64,000 nucleotides of DNA, from the NCBI GenBank assembly GCA_944320955.1, contig CALUJL010000021.1, positions 1 to 64,000 of the forward strand. The letters are read 5' to 3'. The notes under the pieces are model-generated. The model saw nothing but the letters and a program-made list of their open reading frames with translations. It was not told the origin of the DNA and made no database searches. Positions 1 through 7,293 of this stretch are shown here, piece after piece. A program made the position numbers and the translations under genes. Source of the stretch: an uncultured Bacteroidaceae bacterium (GTDB lineage: Bacteria > Bacteroidota > Bacteroidia > Bacteroidales > Bacteroidaceae). Every line of letters begins with the position of its first letter. Positions within the stretch are counted from its first letter, which is position 1.

Positions 1-4
1 GGCC

Positions 5-94
5 TCACTCGCCCCTCTTCCGTTTCATGTACTGCTCCAGGGCGGCTATGAAGTAGGGAAGAAACCACCTCACCACGCGCCATACTTTCTGCAT
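5..94 (-). CDS. Small 29-residue ORF, hypothetical
   Basis: A short open frame starts at an ATG (complement of 92-94), stops at 5-7 and encodes 29 residues beginning MQKVWRVVRW and ending YMKRKRGE. It has a hydrophobic centre (about residues 8-19, FLPYFIAAL) and a basic tail, so it could be a membrane-associated micropeptide. The main support is a good Bacteroidetes promoter directly upstream (103-134), whose -7 box ends only 8 bases before the ATG, so the message would be nearly leaderless. I do not recognise a family. The promoter might instead serve a longer gene lying beyond the left window edge. Confidence 0.4.
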   Translation of the reverse strand: MQKVWRVVRWFLPYFIAALEQYMKRKRGE

Positions 95-102
95 CACGCA
101 GG

Positions 103-134
103 CAAAGATACGCCCCGCCCCGCGAAAAGTGCAA
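103..134 (-). promoter_or_regulatory. Bacteroidetes-type promoter for the 29-residue ORF
   Basis: On the minus strand a TATCTTTG -7 box (103-110) is preceded by a TTG -33 element (132-134) at 21 bp. This matches the Bacteroidetes TTG-N19-21-TAnnTTTG consensus. Confidence 0.6.
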
Positions 135-267
135 GCGTGCTAACTTAGTTTAACTAAAAAACCTTTCCCCTCCCTAATTCTCCTGCATGAATCGGCCTGC
201 CGTCCGCGCAGGGAAGTTAACAGATGCAAACCGCGCTGGTGCGCCGCGCCCGCATTGTAAGAAAACG

Positions 268-303
268 GAAACGCTCGAACGCTCGAACGCTCGCGAGCGT
301 TTC
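268..303. repeat. Octamer palindrome array, 3 direct + 1 inverted unit
   Basis: Three exact tandem copies of the 8-bp unit AACGCTCG (270-293) are followed immediately by one inverted copy CGAGCGTT (294-301), with flanking GA and TC extending the pairing. The last direct unit and the inverted unit form a perfect 16-bp palindrome. The same design recurs at 404-437 (mirror orientation), 1689-1712, 1721-1752 and 1780-1811. Confidence 0.85.
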
Positions 304-333
304 GCGGGGTGGGCCGGATGGGGCGGAAAATGT

Positions 334-376
334 CAATATATATAGATAATAATTATATTATTATTTATATATATTG
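334..376. repeat. 43-bp AT-only palindrome
   Basis: Arms 334-354 and 356-376 are inverted copies apart from one G-T wobble pair and the base next to the centre. Except for a few bases the whole stretch is A/T, in a region that is otherwise GC-rich. It lies exactly between the two mirror-image octamer arrays at 268-303 and 404-437. It could extrude as a cruciform or fold as an RNA hairpin; no U-tract terminator geometry is evident. Confidence 0.8.
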
Positions 377-403
377 GCCTCGTGCGCTTACCCCCTGATT
401 TTT

Positions 404-437
404 GGGGAAACGCTCGCGAGCGTTCGAGCGTTTCCCC
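404..437. repeat. Octamer palindrome array, 1 direct + 2 inverted units
   Basis: One AACGCTCG unit (409-416) is followed by two inverted CGAGCGTT units (417-424, 425-432), bounded by GGGGA and TCCCC, so that 13 bp pair around an 8-base loop. Its unit order mirrors that of 268-303, so the pair encloses the AT palindrome symmetrically. Confidence 0.85.
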
Positions 438-863
438 TTGATTTGTCCGCTTTCGCGAAAAACCGCTGCGCGGTGGGGTGGAAAACATGCTGGATGAAAA
501 GGCCGAAAATCGGTTTTTTCCGGGCTTTTTTCCGCATGGGGAGCAGGCTTTTGGGGCTTGTGAGGGGCGGGAGGGGCGCTTTCAGTTCATAAATATTTGG
601 CAAAATGCTTTTTTATTTCCCGGGGAATGCTTATCTTTGCCGTCAGAAAACCCTCCGGGGGAAATTCCTCCCCGTTTCCCCTGCCGCCTGCCTCATCTGC
701 TCCTCCAGCCGGAGGCGTTTTCTTACCCCCTTTTTGCTCCGGTCTCCGGCTTCGCATATTTGCCCCCCCCTGCCGCCGGATTCTCCTCCAGGGCCGGTTT
801 GCGGCTTTCTTTTTCTTGTAGAAACCCTTTTTTTGCAGGGTGATGCGGAAAAAGTCTTCACGA
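438..863. other. Intergenic stretch with no gene recognised
   Basis: About 425 bases with open frames but no plausible protein; their translations are low-complexity and Pro/Arg/Phe-rich. A TATCTTTG box sits at 632-639 on the plus strand but lacks a TTG at the right distance. The plus strand from 650 to 830 is pyrimidine-rich. I see no RNA gene. Confidence 0.5.
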
Positions 864-898
864 TTTGGTGTGTTCATGGCGTAACCTTGCTATCTTTG
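864..898 (+). promoter_or_regulatory. Promoter of the mntA-hepT pair
   Basis: The -7 box TATCTTTG at 891-898 lies 27 bases before the mntA ATG. TTTG at 864-867 is a candidate -33 element at a slightly long 23 bp spacing. Confidence 0.55.
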
Positions 899-925
899 CG
901 CTGCAAGAAGGTCTTTTTTTTGATT

Positions 926-1225
926 ATGGAGCTGATAGAAAACAATCTGCAGAAGATAGCCGCTTTGTGCAAGAAGCACAAGGTGGGCAAGCTGTTTGCG
1001 TTTGGCTCCATACTCACCGACCGCTTTGGCGATGACAGCGATGTGGACCTGGTGGTTTCCTTCAGGAGGGAGGAGGTGGGCGACTATTTCGACAATTTCT
1101 TCGATTTCAAATACTCGCTGGAGGAACTGCTGGGCAGGGATGTGGACCTGCTGGAGGAACAGGCTATAAAGAACCCGTATCTGAAGAGGAATGTGGACGC
1201 AACGAAGGCTCTGATATATGGATGA
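926..1225 (+). CDS. mntA: MntA-type minimal nucleotidyltransferase (antitoxin)
   Basis: A 99-residue minimal nucleotidyltransferase. It shows the family signature G27-S28-x10-D39-x-D41 and a third acidic strand (RDVDLL, D72/D74), the set used to bind Mg-ATP. In MntA-HepT systems this protein AMPylates a tyrosine in the partner HEPN RNase and so blocks it. The frame is open well upstream, but the ATG at 926 is chosen because it follows the promoter at 891 and gives the usual length. The stop overlaps the next gene by 8 bases, the tight coupling typical of this pair. Octamer palindromes flank the pair on both sides, which suggests a mobile or recently acquired pocket. Confidence 0.85.
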   Translation: MELIENNLQKIAALCKKHKVGKLFAFGSILTDRFGDDSDVDLVVSFRREEVGDYFDNFFDFKYSLEELLGRDVDLLEEQAIKNPYLKRNVDATKALIYG

Positions 1226-1559
1226 TTTGATAAAGAAGCATTTGCAGGATATTATGACTGCCATAGAAGAGATAGATGGTTTCTTTGGCGGCAGGCCGAA
1301 ACTGTTTGAGGATTTTTGTGCCAATCTTTGCCTTAGGCGTGCCACAGAGCGGAATGTGGAGATTATAGGCGAGGCTATGAACAGAATCTTGAAGACGGAC
1401 AGGAACATAGCTGTCACCAATTCACGCAAAATAGTGGATGCAAGAAACTACATCATCCATGGATATGACAGTTTGTCGGCCGATATTCTGTGGAGCATGG
1501 TTGTCAATCATCTGCCGAAACTAAGAGATGAGGTGACTGCTTTGTTGGCTGATGGGTGA
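1218..1559 (+). CDS. hepT: HepT-type HEPN ribonuclease (toxin)
   Basis: A 113-residue all-helical HEPN protein of the HepT-like (DUF86) family. The catalytic signature RNYIIHGY is intact as R76-x4-H81-x-Y83, the RX4HXY form in which Arg and His cut RNA and the Tyr is the AMPylation target of MntA. It overlaps mntA by 8 bases, so the two are translated together. By family it is an RNA-cleaving toxin that acts in the cytoplasm and may serve in phage defence or stress response; which RNA it cuts cannot be read from sequence. No frameshift or missing residue is seen, so the module looks functional. Confidence 0.85.
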   Translation: MDDLIKKHLQDIMTAIEEIDGFFGGRPKLFEDFCANLCLRRATERNVEIIGEAMNRILKTDRNIAVTNSRKIVDARNYIIHGYDSLSADILWSMVVNHLPKLRDEVTALLADG

Positions 1560-1688
1560 TACGCTTGCCTGGTAAGGCGAGGGGCCATTGGGATGGCGCA
1601 GGAATACGGGGTTTTGGTTGCAAAAGCTCCTTTTTTGTGTGTGGGGGGATAAAGAAAGGTCGTGTCGCGGCTGCTGCCTTTCCGCCCA

Positions 1689-1712
1689 AACGACCGAACG
1701 ACCGCGGTCGTT
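1689..1712. repeat. Octamer palindrome array, GAC-core version
   Basis: Two tandem AACGACCG units (1689-1704) are closed by one inverted CGGTCGTT (1705-1712) and followed by TCCCCG. The core bases differ from the arrays at 268, 404 and 1780, but the inverted copy carries the matching change, so the palindrome is kept. Confidence 0.85.
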
Positions 1713-1720
1713 TCCCCGAA

Positions 1721-1752
1721 AACAACCGAACAACCGAACAATCGCGGTTGTT
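1721..1752. repeat. Octamer palindrome array, AAC-core version
   Basis: Units AACAACCG, AACAACCG and AACAATCG (1721-1744) are closed by inverted CGGTTGTT (1745-1752). The last direct unit differs by one C-to-T change that still allows G-U pairing in RNA. It is the third sequence version of the same 8-bp design. Confidence 0.85.
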
Positions 1753-1779
1753 TGGGCGAAAACACATGTGCGCCCCCGA

Positions 1780-1811
1780 AACGCTCGAACGCTCGAATGC
1801 TCGCGAGCGTT
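1780..1811. repeat. Octamer palindrome array, GCT-core version
   Basis: Units AACGCTCG, AACGCTCG and AATGCTCG (1780-1803) are closed by inverted CGAGCGTT (1804-1811) and followed by TCCCCGG. It uses the same core as the arrays at 268 and 404, on the other side of the mntA-hepT pair. Confidence 0.85.
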
Positions 1812-1845
1812 TCCCCGGAAATGGGGCTGCCCCCACACACAAAAT

Positions 1846-1882
1846 CCCCCCCCCCTCCGCGGGGGCCGCGGGGGGGGGCGGG
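1846..1882. repeat. Paired homopolymer runs, C10 and G9
   Basis: A run of ten C (1846-1855) and a run of nine G (1870-1878) sit 14 bases apart, with the GC-rich spacer TCCGCGGGGGCCGC, and can pair as a long GC hairpin. They lie about 45 bases before the small gene at 1924. Runs of this length are prone to slippage. Confidence 0.75.
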
Positions 1883-1923
1883 GCTGTTAAAATCCCCTTA
1901 GGGAAAGCTAAAGAGACGGAATA

Positions 1924-2130
1924 ATGGGGCGGATGTATATCCACGTCTATGAGTCATATTATGCCGCCTTCGAGCGCCGAAACGCCTGGCCGATGGCAGT
2001 AGAGCGGAACGGGAAGGAAGTGGCCCGAAGCGGGAAGAAATGCTCCAACGCCGTATTCAGCTACTACGAAGTGACGCTCTCCACCAAGACGGGCGAAAGC
2101 TACATCGTAAGGAATACGGCCGGAGAATAA
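1924..2130 (+). CDS. Conserved-looking small protein, unknown function
   Basis: A 68-residue soluble protein with no signal peptide or membrane segment. The alternating polar and aromatic pattern (YIHVYESYY, SYYEVTLST, SYIVRN) suggests a small beta-rich fold. I do not recognise the family. The reading is supported by balanced composition, a hairpin terminator just after the stop, and the absence of a better reading of the region. A second ATG four codons in (1933) is an alternative start. It stands alone on the plus strand, convergent with the alcohol dehydrogenase gene. No clear -7 box was found in front; the C10/G9 runs lie there instead. Confidence 0.5.
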   Translation: MGRMYIHVYESYYAAFERRNAWPMAVERNGKEVARSGKKCSNAVFSYYEVTLSTKTGESYIVRNTAGE

Positions 2131-2146
2131 GAAAAAAGAGATAACA

Positions 2147-2177
2147 GCCGCCGCAGACCAGACAAGTCTGCGGCGGC
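2147..2177. terminator. Bidirectional hairpin terminator
   Basis: A perfect 12-bp GC stem (2147-2158 with 2166-2177) has a 7-base loop. Read on the minus strand it is followed by a T-rich tail (from the A/G run at 2131-2140), so it can end the fabI-lepA-alcohol dehydrogenase message. It also follows the plus-strand small gene. Confidence 0.75.
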
Positions 2178-2233
2178 GGCATAATGTTTCTTCCTGAGAG
2201 CGGTTTCCCCGGGGAAGCGCGGCCTTTTCCCTG

Positions 2234-3436
2234 TTACTTTGCGCGTTCGAGGATGGCGCGTGCAAGGGGGCCGTCCACATTGGCGTCCTCGCCGAAGGCT
2301 ACGCCGCGCTCGGTGAAGCGGCGGGCTATCTCGTCCGCCAACGCCTCAGCCTCGGCCTCGCCCATGCACTCCGTCAGGCGCGTGCGCAGGCCGATGGAGC
2401 GGAAGAAGTCCTCGGTGTGCTGGATGGCGGTGAGGGCGCGGTTGTCCAGCGTGCCGGCCGACACGCCCCAGACGCGCTCGCCATACTGGAGCAGCTTGCC
2501 CCGCTTCTGGGGGAGCAGCTCACGCAGCAGGGCGGGCAGCACGATGGCCAGCGTCTCGCCGTGGGTCAGGCCGGTGAGGGCCGTGATCTCGTGGCCGATC
2601 ATGTGCGTGGCCCAGTCCTGGCGCACGCCCATGGCGATGAAGCCGTTGAGCCCCATCGTGGCGTTGAGCATGAAGTCGGCCATCAGGTCGTACTTCTTCT
2701 GCCGGTCCTCTTCGGAAAGCGTGCCGCCGGCTTCGGCCTCTGCCCGGGAGAGGGCTATGATTTCGGGAGCTATCTCCACGAGGCTCATCAAGATGCCCTC
2801 GGCCCAGCGGTCCATGAGGCGCGACTGCCCGACGGGACAGGTCATGTATTGCTCCATGACGTGCACGAACGTGTCGGCCAAGCCGCAGGAGATCTGGTGG
2901 AGGGGCAGCGTAAACGTAGCCTCCGGGTCGAGTATGGAAAAGACGGGATGCTTCGAGACAAAAGCATACTTCTCCCGGGTCTCCAGGCAGGAGATGACGC
3001 CGTTGTAGTTCATCTCCGAACCGGTGGCCGGCAGGGTGAGCACGGAGGCCACGGGCACGGTCTCGGTGAAGCTGCCTTGCTTGACCAGGTCCCAGGCGTC
3101 GCCATCGTAGAGGAGGCCGCCGCCGATGAGCTTGGTGCCGTCGATGACCGACCCGCCGCCTACGGCCAGGAGGAAGTCGACCTTCTCCTGCTTTCCGAGC
3201 TCTATGGCCCGGCGCAGGGTCTCAATCTTCGGATTGGGCTCGATGCCCCAGAACTCCACGCAATCGCGCCCCTTGAGGGCTGCAACCACTTGGTCGTACA
3301 CTCCGTTTTTCTTCACGCTGCCGCCACCGAAGGTCAGCATGATCTTCTTCCCGGCGGGGATTTCCCCGGCCAGCCGGGCTATCATTCCGCGCCCGAAGAG
3401 CAGGCGCGTAGGGTTTTGAAAGATGAAATTGTCCAT
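2234..3436 (-). CDS. Iron-containing alcohol dehydrogenase, YqhD/BDH type
   Basis: A 400-residue group III metal-dependent alcohol dehydrogenase, normally an NADPH-linked aldehyde reductase. It has the N-terminal nucleotide fold with FGGGS (36-40) and the AVGGGSVIDGTK core (91-102). The metal ligand set is visible as D188, H192, H278 and H292; the 14-residue spacing of the last two equals that in YqhD. Length is normal for the family. It is the last gene of a minus-strand run (fabI, lepA, this gene) and starts 27 bases after lepA. A role in aldehyde detoxification or in disposing of reducing power is the likely job; the true substrate cannot be told from sequence. Confidence 0.9.
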   Translation of the reverse strand: MDNFIFQNPTRLLFGRGMIARLAGEIPAGKKIMLTFGGGSVKKNGVYDQVVAALKGRDCVEFWGIEPNPKIETLRRAIELGKQEKVDFLLAVGGGSVIDGTKLIGGGLLYDGDAWDLVKQGSFTETVPVASVLTLPATGSEMNYNGVISCLETREKYAFVSKHPVFSILDPEATFTLPLHQISCGLADTFVHVMEQYMTCPVGQSRLMDRWAEGILMSLVEIAPEIIALSRAEAEAGGTLSEEDRQKKYDLMADFMLNATMGLNGFIAMGVRQDWATHMIGHEITALTGLTHGETLAIVLPALLRELLPQKRGKLLQYGERVWGVSAGTLDNRALTAIQHTEDFFRSIGLRTRLTECMGEAEAEALADEIARRFTERGVAFGEDANVDGPLARAILERAK

Positions 3437-3463
3437 TTCTTTGTCTGTATTTCGTCTGGTTTG

Positions 3464-5248
3464 TCAGTCTAATTTCAGCACGGCCAGGAAGGCTTTCTGC
3501 GGCACTTCCACGTTGCCTATCTGTTTCATGCGCTTCTTCCCCTTCTTCTGCTTCTCCAGGAGCTTGCGCTTGCGGCTGATGTCGCCGCCGTAGCATTTGG
3601 CCGTCACGTCCTTGCGCACGGCTTTGATGGTCTCGCGCGAGATGATCTTGGAGCCGATGGCTGCCTGGATGGCGATGTCGAACTGCTGGCGGGGTATGAG
3701 CTCCTTGAGCTTCTCGCACATGCGCTTACCCAAGGCGTAGGCGTTGTCGGCGTGCGTCAGGGCCGAGAGGGCGTCGACGGGCTCGCCGTTGAGCAGTATG
3801 TCGAGCTTGACCAGCCGGGAGGGGCGGAAGCCGGCGGGGTGGTAGTCGAAGGAGGCGTAGCCTTTGGAGATGCTCTTGAGCTTGTCGTAGAAGTCGATGA
3901 CGATTTCGCCCAGCGGCATGTTGTAGTGCAGCTCCACGCGGTTCCCGCTCAGGTATTCCTGCTTCACCAGCTCGCCGCGCTTGCCCAGGCAGAGGGTCAT
4001 GATGGGGCCTATGTAGTCGGCCGAGGTGATGATGGTGGCGGCTATGTAGGGCTCCTCGATGTGGTCGATGAGCGTAGGGTCGGGCATTCCGCCGGGGTTG
4101 TGTATCTCCTCGGCGCCGCCGTGCTTGTCGTAGACCATGTAGGAAACGTTGGGCACGGTGGTGATGACGTCCATGTTGAACTCGCGGTCGAGGCGTTCCT
4201 GCACGATTTCCATGTGCAGCAGCCCGAGGAAACCGCAGCGGAAGCCGAAGCCCAGGGCCAGCGAGCTCTCGGGCTGGAAGGTGAGGGAGGCGTCGTTGAG
4301 GCGGAGCTTCTCAAGCGAGGCGCGCAGGTTCTCGTAGTCCTCGGGGGCTATGGGGTAGACGCCGGCAAAGACCATGGGCTTCACTTCCTCGAATCCGCTG
4401 ATGGCCTCGCGGCAGGGATTGGCCACGGAAGTGATGGTGTCGCCCACGCGTACTTCGCTGGAGTTCTTGATACCGCTGATGATGTAGCCCACATTGCCCG
4501 TCCGCAGCTCCGCGCGGGGCACGAGGTCCATCTTCAGCACGCCTATCTCGTCGGCGTCGTATTCACAGCCGGTATTGAAGAACTTCACTTTCTCGCCTTG
4601 GCGGATTACCCCGTTCTCAATCTTGAAATAGGCTATGATGCCGCGGAAGGAATTGAATACCGAGTCGAAAATCAGCGCCTGCAGGGGCGCGTCCTCGTCG
4701 CCCCCGGGGGCCGGTATACGGTCCACCACGGCATCCAGTATCTCCTGCACGCCCATGCCCGTCTTGCCCGAAGCGCGGATTATCTCCTCGCGGCGGCAGC
4801 CGAGCAGTTCGACTATCTCGTCTTCCACCTCGTCGGGCATGGCAGAGGGCATGTCGCACTTGTTGATGACGGGTATGATCTCCAGGTCGTGGTCGATGGC
4901 CATGTAGAGATTGGAGATCGTCTGCGCCTGCACGCCCTGGCTGGCATCCACTATGAGCAGCGCGCCCTCGCACGAGGCTATGGAGCGCGACACCTCGTAG
5001 GAGAAATCCACGTGTCCCGGCGTGTCGATCAGGTTGAGCGTATAGGTCTGCCCGCCGCGCTCGTAGAGCATCTGGATGGCGTGGCTCTTGATGGTGATGC
5101 CGCGCTCTTTCTCCAGGTCCATGTCGTCGAGCATCTGGCCTTCCGTCACGGCTATCGTGTGGGTCTGCTCCAAGAGGCGGTCGGCCAGGGTGGACTTCCC
5201 GTGGTCTATGTGGGCTATGATGCAGAAGTTGCGGATATTCTTATCCAT
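3464..5248 (-). CDS. lepA: Elongation factor 4 (back-translocating GTPase LepA)
   Basis: A 594-residue translational GTPase of full family length. The G1 loop AHIDHGKS (12-19), G3 DTPGHVD and G4 NKCD motifs are all present, followed by EF-G-like domains and the LepA-specific C-terminal domain with basic segment [17 protein letters not shown]. LepA acts on the ribosome during stress and in ribosome assembly or initiation. Its ATG overlaps the end of fabI by 8 bases, so the two are probably translationally coupled. Nothing is missing or unusual. Confidence 0.97.
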   Translation of the reverse strand: MDKNIRNFCIIAHIDHGKSTLADRLLEQTHTIAVTEGQMLDDMDLEKERGITIKSHAIQMLYERGGQTYTLNLIDTPGHVDFSYEVSRSIASCEGALLIVDASQGVQAQTISNLYMAIDHDLEIIPVINKCDMPSAMPDEVEDEIVELLGCRREEIIRASGKTGMGVQEILDAVVDRIPAPGGDEDAPLQALIFDSVFNSFRGIIAYFKIENGVIRQGEKVKFFNTGCEYDADEIGVLKMDLVPRAELRTGNVGYIISGIKNSSEVRVGDTITSVANPCREAISGFEEVKPMVFAGVYPIAPEDYENLRASLEKLRLNDASLTFQPESSLALGFGFRCGFLGLLHMEIVQERLDREFNMDVITTVPNVSYMVYDKHGGAEEIHNPGGMPDPTLIDHIEEPYIAATIITSADYIGPIMTLCLGKRGELVKQEYLSGNRVELHYNMPLGEIVIDFYDKLKSISKGYASFDYHPAGFRPSRLVKLDILLNGEPVDALSALTHADNAYALGKRMCEKLKELIPRQQFDIAIQAAIGSKIISRETIKAVRKDVTAKCYGGDISRKRKLLEKQKKGKKRMKQIGNVEVPQKAFLAVLKLD

Positions 5249-6098
5249 AGATGATGTTCCCGTTCTCGTCGCGGTACTTGTCGAAACTCTTCTCGTACTG
5301 GTCCATGGCCCGCAGGCTCATGCCCATGCTGGAGAACCCGCCGTCGTGGAAGAGCGTCTGCATGGTCACCTTGCGCGTCAGGTCGGAGAAGAGCGTGATG
5401 CAGTAGTCGGCACACTCGTCGGCCGTGGCATTGCCCAGGGGCGACATGCGGTTGGCGAAGTCCATGAGCGAGTCGAACCCTTTGATGCCGCTTCCGGCCG
5501 TCGTCTGCGTGGGGCTCTGGCTGATGCAGTTGATGCGCACGTGGTGCTCGCGGCCGTAGATGTAGCCGAAGCTGCGGGCTATGCTCTCGAGCATGGCCTT
5601 GGCATCGGCCATGTCGTTGTAGCCGAAGAGCGTGCGCTGGGCCGCCACGTAGGTCAGGGCCACCACGCTCCCGTAGTCGGCTATGGCGCCCATCTTCTTG
5701 GCCACCTGGAGCATCTTGTGGAACGAGATGGCGCTGATGTCCAAGGTCTTCTCCAGGAGGGAGTAGTCCAGGTCGTCATACGTGCGTTTCTTGCGCACGT
5801 TGGGGCTCATCCCGATGCTGTGCAGCACGAAGTCCACTGGTCCGCCCAAGACGTCCATCGACGTGGAGAAGACCACCTCCAAGTCCTCCACCCGCGTGGC
5901 ATCGGCGGCTATGACCTCGGCATTCACCTTTTTGGCCAGTTCGTCCACCTGCCCCATCCTCACGGCCACGGGCGTGTTCGACAAGGTAATCACCGCACCC
6001 TCTTCCACGGCGCGTTCTGCCACCTTCCATGCTATGGAATTCTCGTTGAGGGCACCGAACACGATGCCCCGCTTGCCTTTCAGTAGATTGTAACTCAT
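5241..6098 (-). CDS. fabI: Enoyl-[acyl-carrier-protein] reductase (NADH), FabI
   Basis: A 285-residue short-chain-dehydrogenase-type reductase that performs the last step of each fatty acid elongation cycle. The start at [11 protein letters not shown] is chosen over an open upstream extension because that extension runs through the promoter and the 22-bp repeat array. The FabI signature GVxNxxSIAW appears as [11 protein letters not shown] near residue 14, and the catalytic Tyr-x6-Lys is Y160-x6-K167 with the second tyrosine at Y150. It is the FabI class hit by triclosan-like inhibitors. It leads the run with lepA and the alcohol dehydrogenase; its leader carries a GC-rich hairpin (about 6139-6168). 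Confidence 0.95.
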   Translation of the reverse strand: MSYNLLKGKRGIVFGALNENSIAWKVAERAVEEGAVITLSNTPVAVRMGQVDELAKKVNAEVIAADATRVEDLEVVFSTSMDVLGGPVDFVLHSIGMSPNVRKKRTYDDLDYSLLEKTLDISAISFHKMLQVAKKMGAIADYGSVVALTYVAAQRTLFGYNDMADAKAMLESIARSFGYIYGREHHVRINCISQSPTQTTAGSGIKGFDSLMDFANRMSPLGNATADECADYCITLFSDLTRKVTMQTLFHDGGFSSMGMSLRAMDQYEKSFDKYRDENGNIIYG

Positions 6099-6189
6099 TG
6101 TGCTTATTTCTTTGTTTTTACCAATGTTCTCGCTTGCGGCTTCCGCCCGGCCCTTCGGGCGGGAAGCACAGGCCGGAAGCCTGCGGCCG

Positions 6190-6197
6190 CAAAAATA
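6190..6197 (-). promoter_or_regulatory. -7 box of the fabI promoter
   Basis: Minus-strand TATTTTTG matches TAnnTTTG and lies 92 bases before the fabI ATG. The -33 region is only a weak TTT, located where the 22-bp repeat array begins. Confidence 0.5.
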
Positions 6198-6220
6198 CGA
6201 CTTTTTATCCACATTCCGCG

Positions 6221-6308
6221 AAAAGCCCGGCAGGAAACACAGAAAACCACCTGCGCTTCTGTCCAAAAGCGCAGGCGGTTTTCCGCAAAAGTCCCGGGGC
6301 AAATCCGG
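6221..6308. repeat. 22-bp register array A, four units
   Basis: Four consecutive 22-bp blocks (6221, 6243, 6265 and 6287), each beginning AAAA. Blocks 2 and 3 pair as a 16-bp stem with one mismatch (6243-6258 with 6271-6286), flanked by A and T runs on both strands, so this part can act as a bidirectional terminator. It lies between the end of the GH25 gene and the fabI promoter. Confidence 0.8.
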
Positions 6309-6375
6309 CCCCCCCGCCGCCGCGTCATTCCTGCCGGAGGGCCAGGTATTCGCCCATCGTGCCCCGGCAATACAG

Positions 6376-7197
6376 CTACCGCAGGGTCAACGCCGTGAGC
6401 TGCTCCAGCGTACCGTTGAAGATGTTCATGTCCACATGCCCCTTGATGCCGGGTATCGTCGCGATGTCGGTATATTGCCAGAAGTGCCACGGGCCGCGGT
6501 ATCTGACCGAATCCACATAGTAGTGGGCTATCCAGAAGGGGTATCGGTCCAGCTGGGCATCGCTCAGGTGGGCTTCCTTGAAGCGCCAGGAGGCATAGAC
6601 GATGGGCTTTACGCCATAGTAGTTCTCCACGATGCTGAGCCAGCGCTTGACGGCCGACTTGAACTCGCCGGAAGTCAGGTCGCCGCGGCGCTCCACGTCG
6701 AGTACCGGGGGCAGATCGCCCGAAACCAGGGGCACCGTCCGGATGAAGTTGCGCGCCTGCTCCTCCGGCGAGACGGAAGGCAGGAAGAAGTGGTAGGCGC
6801 CCCGGATGAAGCCGTACTGCCGGGCCTGGCGGAAGTTGTCCCGGAAGCGGACATCGCGGAAGTCGCGCCCCTCGGTGGCTTTGACGAAAATAAACTTGAT
6901 CGGGTACTTGCTCTCCTGGTGGTCCACCAGTTGGGGCCAGTCTATGTCCTTTTGATAGCGGGATATGTCGATGCCGTAGACGGCGTAGCCGGAAGGCACG
7001 TAGACTCCATAGCCTTCCTGACCAGGCACATAGCGCCACCGATAGGCATAGGGGCGGATGAAGAAATAATAGAAAAGCCCCAGGAACAACAGGGAGAGGG
7101 AAAGACGGAATAGGCGCTCCCTCCAGTCTGTCCGCACCCGCGAAGGGCGCAGCGAGCGGGAGCCCCTACTCTGATTCTTCTTGGTCCGCACAGCCAT
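6376..7197 (-). CDS. GH25 muramidase (lysozyme), membrane-anchored
   Basis: A 273-residue protein with a very basic N-terminus (K/R-rich, residues 4-28), one membrane helix (about 30-47), then a GH25 barrel. Family motifs are intact: YGIDISRYQ (catalytic D77), FVKATEG, RGAYHFF, PPVLDVE (D167 and E169) and WQYT. GH25 enzymes cut the MurNAc-GlcNAc bond of peptidoglycan with a beta-barrel active site. The anchor suggests it works in the periplasm, tethered to the inner membrane, in wall remodelling. It follows the phosphofructokinase gene on the same strand but is separated from it by a terminator. Confidence 0.93.
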   Translation of the reverse strand: MAVRTKKNQSRGSRSLRPSRVRTDWRERLFRLSLSLLFLGLFYYFFIRPYAYRWRYVPGQEGYGVYVPSGYAVYGIDISRYQKDIDWPQLVDHQESKYPIKFIFVKATEGRDFRDVRFRDNFRQARQYGFIRGAYHFFLPSVSPEEQARNFIRTVPLVSGDLPPVLDVERRGDLTSGEFKSAVKRWLSIVENYYGVKPIVYASWRFKEAHLSDAQLDRYPFWIAHYYVDSVRYRGPWHFWQYTDIATIPGIKGHVDMNIFNGTLEQLTALTLR

Positions 7198-7222
7198 GGG
7201 TGGCAGAACTATACACGGAAAA

Positions 7223-7275
7223 ATCCGGGAAAAAGCGGCAGCGGCATGGCCTCTCTGTCCTGCTTCTTCCCGGAT
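7223..7275 (-). terminator. Terminator of the phosphofructokinase gene
   Basis: A 9-bp arm ATCCGGGAA (7223-7231) pairs with 7267-7275. Read on the minus strand the stem is followed by TTTTTCCG. The segment AAAAAGCGGCAGCGG inside it resembles one unit of the 22-bp repeat family. Confidence 0.6.
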
Positions 7276-7293
7276 ATCAACTATTATGACTTC

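Noticed and set aside
478-925. Open frames upstream of mntA, including a 107-codon extension of mntA itself
   Set aside because: The translation is Pro/Phe/Arg-rich without motifs, and the promoter at 891 places the mntA start at 926.
1504-1944. Several 100-146 codon frames across the octamer arrays
   Set aside because: They arise from the tandem octamers, which read as repeated Arg/Ser/Asn-type peptides; no real protein pattern is seen.
3752-5254. A 500-codon frame antisense to lepA
   Set aside because: It follows lepA codon positions exactly and has no family signature.
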